Shown here: in pieces, positions 59,893 to 64,000 of the stretch
Position numbering within the stretch: the first letter of the stretch is position 1
How the letters are laid out: the number at the start of each line of letters is the position of its first letter
Notes under the pieces: model-generated
What the model was told of the DNA's origin: nothing
The model's database searches: none
What the model saw: the letters and a program-made list of their open reading frames with translations, nothing else
Program-made: the position numbers and the translations under genes
NCBI RefSeq assembly: GCF_009755815.1
Contig: NZ_WRPK01000014.1
Coordinates: forward strand, 62,001 to 126,000
Length of the DNA stretch: 64,000 nucleotides
From: Flavisphingomonas formosensis
GTDB lineage: Bacteria; Pseudomonadota; Alphaproteobacteria; Sphingomonadales; Sphingomonadaceae
Direction: 5' to 3'

Positions 59893-62800
59893 ATGACCTT
59901 TTCCTCATCGTTCAATGTAAGATTTGGCGGATATATCGACTCGGTTACGAATGTCGAAGCGCTCCGCAACTATCCCACCTTCAAGCTCAGTGACGGCGAT
60001 GTCGTCATAGTCACTGGTAATATCGAGCCCGCCGATGGTGATGGCGGATTTTATACATGGCTTGAAGCCGCGACTGATCCGGATGACGGGTTAATAGTCG
60101 TCAAGCCCAACGATTCGTCCTCCGGACGCTGGAAAATGAGCGCTGGTCGCGGACCAAAGGGCGACACTGGCGAGCAAGGTGAAAAGGGCGATCAGGGACC
60201 GCAAGGCGTTCAAGGCGTCACGGGTCCGGTTGGTCCTCAAGCTGCAATTTCCTATGCGTCGGTCAGCGATACCGATGCAGCGACGGCTAATAATCTCGCT
60301 GTCACGCCTGCATCGCTGATCAATTACAAAACGGCGATCTCAAATCTTCAAAGCACATCATCTACCGGTGGAACGCTATATTACTCGTCTTGGTCGAGCC
60401 TGAATTCAGCATTCGCGACTTATAACGGCGCAACCACATATTCGCTCAACCAAACCGCTGTAAACCAAGGCATTGCGTGGATATACATCGGTGCGAGTGC
60501 GTCAGCGGGTAATGCGCCGCCCACTTTGCCCACGACTTCCAACGCTTATTGGTCGGTCTTTCGTAACCCGCTCGTGGGTCAGGCGGCGGCTGTTTCGACC
60601 GCCGATAGCGGCACTCACACAGATCCAACGACCGGCACAACCGTCAACAACACGGGCGTTTTCACTTGGACAACCGGAACCAGCGGAACGGGCTGGAAAT
60701 ATCTTTTCGCGACTGACGCGGCGCTTGCTCAGACATCCGCAACGGCTGCGTCAGCCAGTGCTTCAGCGGCGGCGGCTAGTGCTGCGTCGGTCTCCGCTGT
60801 TGCCGCTACGCTCAACCCCACGGTCTGGGGTTCCGTTCGCTTCCCGTCAGAAAACGGTGAGGACAAGAATAGCACGGACAATGGTCTAATTTATCTGCCG
60901 AACAGTGGAAATCTGACAACCGCCGCAGCATTCGCAAATGGCGATTTCACCGCAATGATTTTTTGGGATATGCCGCTTGAGGCGTATCGTGCCATCAATC
61001 GCGCTCCAGTTTTGTTCGGCACATATATTCAATCGACCGCAGGATTGAATCGGTCGTTCACGCTTACTTATTGCTCGCCGGCATGGGGCGGAGGTCCAAC
61101 TTACGCCAATCGATTTGTATTCAACATTCGCGGTGAGACCGGCGCAAGCGCCAATTGGCAAGCCGTCTCTGATCCTATTCCCGCAGGTTTCTCAGGTCGT
61201 GCGTGCGTGGTGGTGCGTCGGATTTCCAACAACATTTCGATAGATTTTTGGGATTGCCAGACACTCACCAAGACTGCCGCCTCAACGCCTGTTGCAATGC
61301 CAAGCGGTTTCGTGGGGGTTCAAGCGCTCACCTATAACCTTGGTATCGGCGGTTCTCGTCCTGATGTTTTTCCAGCGGATGATACCACGGGTGCGCCACT
61401 CAACACGCAGAATGTAATCCCGAACGCTCGCGGGTCCTTCCGCGATCTTCTGATGGTGGACGATGATCTCACCGACACGCAAATCATATCGATCATCAAC
61501 GGTAGCGATCCGGTCACTACCGCTACATCAGCGCTGACGCGCCTTTATTGTCCATTGGTGAGCAATGGCACTCTGAGTTTAGCCGTAACTAGCAATCAGG
61601 CTGCTTTGTCGAGCGCCACGCTGACGCAGCTTGGTAATCTCTATGCTGGACCGCACCTCAAGCCGCAGTCAGATACGAAATATCTCACAATCGATCGCGT
61701 TCCTTATCCGGGTTTCGTCGGTCGTGAGGTCAATGCTGAATCCGCGCCATGGATCATAACCGGTAAATTTGCGGGACTATCGGGACAGCTTGAGTTCCAG
61801 TTCATCGATTCATCGAACAAGGTCATTAAGCCTTGGCATCGTGCTACCGTCTCTCTCGGGTCAGGTACTTGGTCCGCACTTGCCGAATTACCGCGCACGA
61901 ATATGCGCTTTCAAATTCAGGTCAGGATGTCGAGCGATCCCACCGTCATCGGGGTAACGCATCAGTATATCTATGTTGGTCCGGTGGTTCACATCTGGGG
62001 GCAGAGCGAAACTGTCTATTCGACGGTCGGGATAAGCTCGACGGCAAGCAAGCTCGGGACCCTCACCACGCTCGCTACGAAACCATCCTGCGATATCAGT
62101 TCAGTGATCTTCAACACGATCGAGCGCGGGGCTGGCGCAGGGACGATCACGGGTCAATGGCGTCCCGGTCTTTTGACCGATGCCGGAGTTACGATTGCGA
62201 ATTACATCCGTCAGCGCACGCCTGAGCCTGTGATGATCGTCGTTCAAGCTGTCGGCGGAACGAAGATGGGGGCGTTGGTCAACGACGCTGACACGACGCG
62301 TAATTGGTCTGATGCACTCGCGATGGCGTCGATTGTCGTAAACAAGGATGCCAACGGAGCGTATCCGGCTGCCGTTCATGTCATTGGAGGGTGGGAATAT
62401 TCGGACGGTCAAATCGACATCGTAAACCAAAATCTCCTGCCGCTCATTCAGGGGATCGGATCAGCCACAATCCCACAAAGTTCCATCAACCACTACCTTT
62501 ACAATGGAGAATTCAGCAACTCGGCGAAGCTCGTTGTTCTACCGAACAACAGGCAGCTTTCGGCTGTCTCCGCGCAGACGAGTGATCGAAGCACGGAAGC
62601 GGATCAGCGAGACAATTACCGGAACGCAGCGAAATACCTTGGTGCGATTTTGGGTCCGGAAACGACGCTGGCGAAAATGCTGATGAGTTCGCCCTACACG
62701 CATCCTCTGCCTGCCGATCCGGAAGGCGATGTTGAAATGGCTCGGGCGTTTGCCGAGGCGGCATGTCTGGGATTAGGCATCGGAAGCTATAAGGGCGTGT

Positions 62801-63210
62801 CGCTCTTCACGTCGGCGTCATGGGTCAGCGGCAGCGGTAATACGCAGATCGACCTTACGCTAAGTGATCCTCAGCCGATCCCCGGAACAACCCCGATCGC
62901 TCCCGTTAATCCGGCTGGGAACAAGCTTGGTCCGAAGGTCGCGGCATCTCCGATCTATGGATTTGAGGCGAAGCTAAACAGCGGGGGGAACTTCTCGATC
63001 AGCAACGTTGCGGGTGCCACGGTCATCAACCCGCGCTTGGTGAGGGTCACTCTCGCTACGGCTGGAACGGTGGGTCAGACGCAGATTGCGTATCACTCAG
63101 GTGGACCCGGTGACTATGGGACGGCACTCTCAGACGATCTATTCAGACATGGCGGTTTGGTGGCGAATGGCTTTCCGGTCGGCGGCTCAAATGTCGCTTT
63201 CACGCTATGA
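59893..63210 (+). CDS. Tail fibre/spike with collagen-like segment and hydrolase-like C-terminus
   Basis: The 1105-residue protein has an N-terminal virion-binding part with FSSSFNVRFGGYIDSVTNVEALRNYPTFKLSDGDVVIVTG. A short collagen-like Gly-x-y segment (GPKGDTGEQGEKGDQGPQG, near residue 90) follows, then serine/threonine-rich strands, an alanine-rich coiled coil (about residues 275-300) and a lectin-like beta region. In the last third VHIWGQSETVYSTVG and VMIVVQAVGGTKMGALVND recall SGNH/GDSL or sialate-esterase-like folds, so it may deacetylate surface glycans. It is the likely host-recognition protein. The enzyme assignment is tentative. Confidence 0.75.
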   Translation: MTFSSSFNVRFGGYIDSVTNVEALRNYPTFKLSDGDVVIVTGNIEPADGDGGFYTWLEAATDPDDGLIVVKPNDSSSGRWKMSAGRGPKGDTGEQGEKGDQGPQGVQGVTGPVGPQAAISYASVSDTDAATANNLAVTPASLINYKTAISNLQSTSSTGGTLYYSSWSSLNSAFATYNGATTYSLNQTAVNQGIAWIYIGASASAGNAPPTLPTTSNAYWSVFRNPLVGQAAAVSTADSGTHTDPTTGTTVNNTGVFTWTTGTSGTGWKYLFATDAALAQTSATAASASASAAAASAASVSAVAATLNPTVWGSVRFPSENGEDKNSTDNGLIYLPNSGNLTTAAAFANGDFTAMIFWDMPLEAYRAINRAPVLFGTYIQSTAGLNRSFTLTYCSPAWGGGPTYANRFVFNIRGETGASANWQAVSDPIPAGFSGRACVVVRRISNNISIDFWDCQTLTKTAASTPVAMPSGFVGVQALTYNLGIGGSRPDVFPADDTTGAPLNTQNVIPNARGSFRDLLMVDDDLTDTQIISIINGSDPVTTATSALTRLYCPLVSNGTLSLAVTSNQAALSSATLTQLGNLYAGPHLKPQSDTKYLTIDRVPYPGFVGREVNAESAPWIITGKFAGLSGQLEFQFIDSSNKVIKPWHRATVSLGSGTWSALAELPRTNMRFQIQVRMSSDPTVIGVTHQYIYVGPVVHIWGQSETVYSTVGISSTASKLGTLTTLATKPSCDISSVIFNTIERGAGAGTITGQWRPGLLTDAGVTIANYIRQRTPEPVMIVVQAVGGTKMGALVNDADTTRNWSDALAMASIVVNKDANGAYPAAVHVIGGWEYSDGQIDIVNQNLLPLIQGIGSATIPQSSINHYLYNGEFSNSAKLVVLPNNRQLSAVSAQTSDRSTEADQRDNYRNAAKYLGAILGPETTLAKMLMSSPYTHPLPADPEGDVEMARAFAEAACLGLGIGSYKGVSLFTSASWVSGSGNTQIDLTLSDPQPIPGTTPIAPVNPAGNKLGPKVAASPIYGFEAKLNSGGNFSISNVAGATVINPRLVRVTLATAGTVGQTQIAYHSGGPGDYGTALSDDLFRHGGLVANGFPVGGSNVAFTL

Positions 63211-63599
63211 TCGCTCAAAAGACATTCGCATCAGCCGCTACCGTGATGAGTGCAGGTGCGGTAGCGTCGGCGCCGGTCACGATTAATTGGGGGCTGGCGG
63301 GGTCGGTGCCGATCCTGCCCCTCCTCGCTGGCACGGGTGCTGCGGTGATCGTCCGCGCCATCATCGTGACGGACAATCAGAAACGGTTATGGCTCTACAA
63401 TGTGGCGGTGGCGGCTATGACGATGCTCTTAACGGGAGCCATCATTGCAGACCATGGGCTCAACCTCAGCCACAGCGTTTTCCTTGGGATCGGCTTAGGA
63501 GGCTTGGGAGTGGGCGTGATCGAGCTTGGCAAAGCCGGAGCGCTGAGCGTCATTAAATCGATCGCAGCGGCGATCAACGAAGCGACGAAAGGGAAATGA
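63207..63599 (+). CDS. Membrane protein, holin-like
   Basis: The 130-residue protein has about four hydrophobic segments (ATVMSAGAVASAPVTI; SVPILPLLAGTGAAVIVRAII; LYNVAVAAMTMLLTGAIIA; SVFLGIGLGGLGVGVI) and a short charged tail. Its start overlaps the tail-fibre stop (ATGA). Size and position after the tail fibre fit a holin, which would precede an endolysin gene, but no lysozyme gene is seen before the window ends. Confidence 0.65.
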   Translation: MIAQKTFASAATVMSAGAVASAPVTINWGLAGSVPILPLLAGTGAAVIVRAIIVTDNQKRLWLYNVAVAAMTMLLTGAIIADHGLNLSHSVFLGIGLGGLGVGVIELGKAGALSVIKSIAAAINEATKGK

Positions 63600-63614
63600 A
63601 GCTATAGCCGGCTG

Positions 63615-64000
63615 CTATGGGTTGAATTCGAAAGCTGCTTTGGCATAGGTCCTGTTGAAATAACCGAGTGACGCTTTTGTTGTAAATTTTGTGTCGAGTT
63701 TGCATAGCTTTGATCCGACATAAAATATGCCGTTGCGTTTGCCGCCTACGATTGTCGATTTCATCGTGATGGTGAATGGCTCAACCGTTTTGACGATGCT
63801 AGTGAATGATCGGTTGAATGTTTTTCCGTCTGTGTCGTTCGTTTCTTCAACGATCTTGAATATCGATTCTCCACTCACAAACTGGCGAGCGTCGTTGTAG
63901 ATCTCTGTATAATTCCAACCAGTTGTATTTGATTTAAGTGAAAAGCTGCATATTAGCTTTTCACCGTTGAGATTGACAGTATCGCCGGTGATGCTGACCG
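63615..64000 (-). CDS. Hypothetical protein, N-terminus beyond the right edge
   Basis: The minus-strand frame is open from the right edge to the stop at 63615-63617, giving at least 128 residues: VSITGDTVNLNGEKLICSFS, WNYTEIYNDARQF, IVEETNDTDGKTFNRSFTSIV, and a C-terminus ending KAAFEFNP. The frame could also be read from an internal GTG at 63878, but the open part upstream continues and looks protein-like. The beta-rich pattern suggests a secreted or virion protein. It converges on the holin-like gene and is A+T-richer than its neighbours. Confidence 0.55.
   Translation of the reverse strand, partial: VSITGDTVNLNGEKLICSFSLKSNTTGWNYTEIYNDARQFVSGESIFKIVEETNDTDGKTFNRSFTSIVKTVEPFTITMKSTIVGGKRNGIFYVGSKLCKLDTKFTTKASLGYFNRTYAKAAFEFNP

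Overview
The window looks like a chromosomal segment of a GC-rich alphaproteobacterium of the sphingomonad type, interrupted by a prophage. The host assignment rests on gene content and order: surA-lptD, pepA-holC, a Tim44-like gene followed by mltA and an Smr gene, the rpmH-rnpA-yidD-yidC-engB operon, two stand-alone Rieske oxygenases, a Coq4-like protein and a carotenoid oxygenase. No rRNA gene is present and I recognised no tRNA gene.

Region 1 (1-34.0 kb) is ordinary host DNA. Envelope genes come first (surA, lptD), then pepA-holC, a Rieske oxygenase, a serine hydrolase, an RcnB-like periplasmic protein, Tim44-like/mltA/Smr, and a GGDEF-EAL protein. A minus-strand block follows: dapE, a GST, a SnoaL-like protein, an SDR, an AraC and a LysR regulator. 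The LysR gene diverges from an SBF-type transporter. Next is a catabolic or redox neighbourhood (MBL hydrolase, FUSC exporter, second Rieske oxygenase, Coq4-like, proline iminopeptidase, TetR, carotenoid oxygenase, TonB-like, LLM oxidoreductase), and then engB-yidC-yidD-rnpA-rpmH. A racemase-family gene diverges from comM.

Region 2 (34.68 kb to the right edge) is a prophage. comM is cut at its codon 217, where the Walker A motif should begin, and a large serine recombinase gene starts 50 bases later. The left arm (34.7-45.7 kb) is richer in A+T. It holds a PDZ protein, small unknown genes, a promoter-terminator pair that should yield a very short RNA, a family of 20-bp repeats with a 115-bp period, a MucR/Ros-type regulator, a membrane protein, a small resolvase and three consecutive genes with HEPN-like features. 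The right arm (45.7-63.6 kb) is a P22-like short-tailed phage morphogenesis module: terminase on the minus strand, then on the plus strand portal, scaffold, coat, gp4-like, gp10-like, ejection proteins, a tail fibre and a holin-like protein. attR and the rest of comM lie beyond the window.

The two observations I find most striking are both in the prophage. First, a TAAATA-N4-ATG signal lies directly on the start codons of many phage genes that lack a Shine-Dalgarno sequence, and it occurs back-to-back between two divergent genes. Second, the three-gene HEPN-like cassette is a candidate defence or toxin module. Protein assignments come from reading translated sequence and recalling family motifs; no database search was run.
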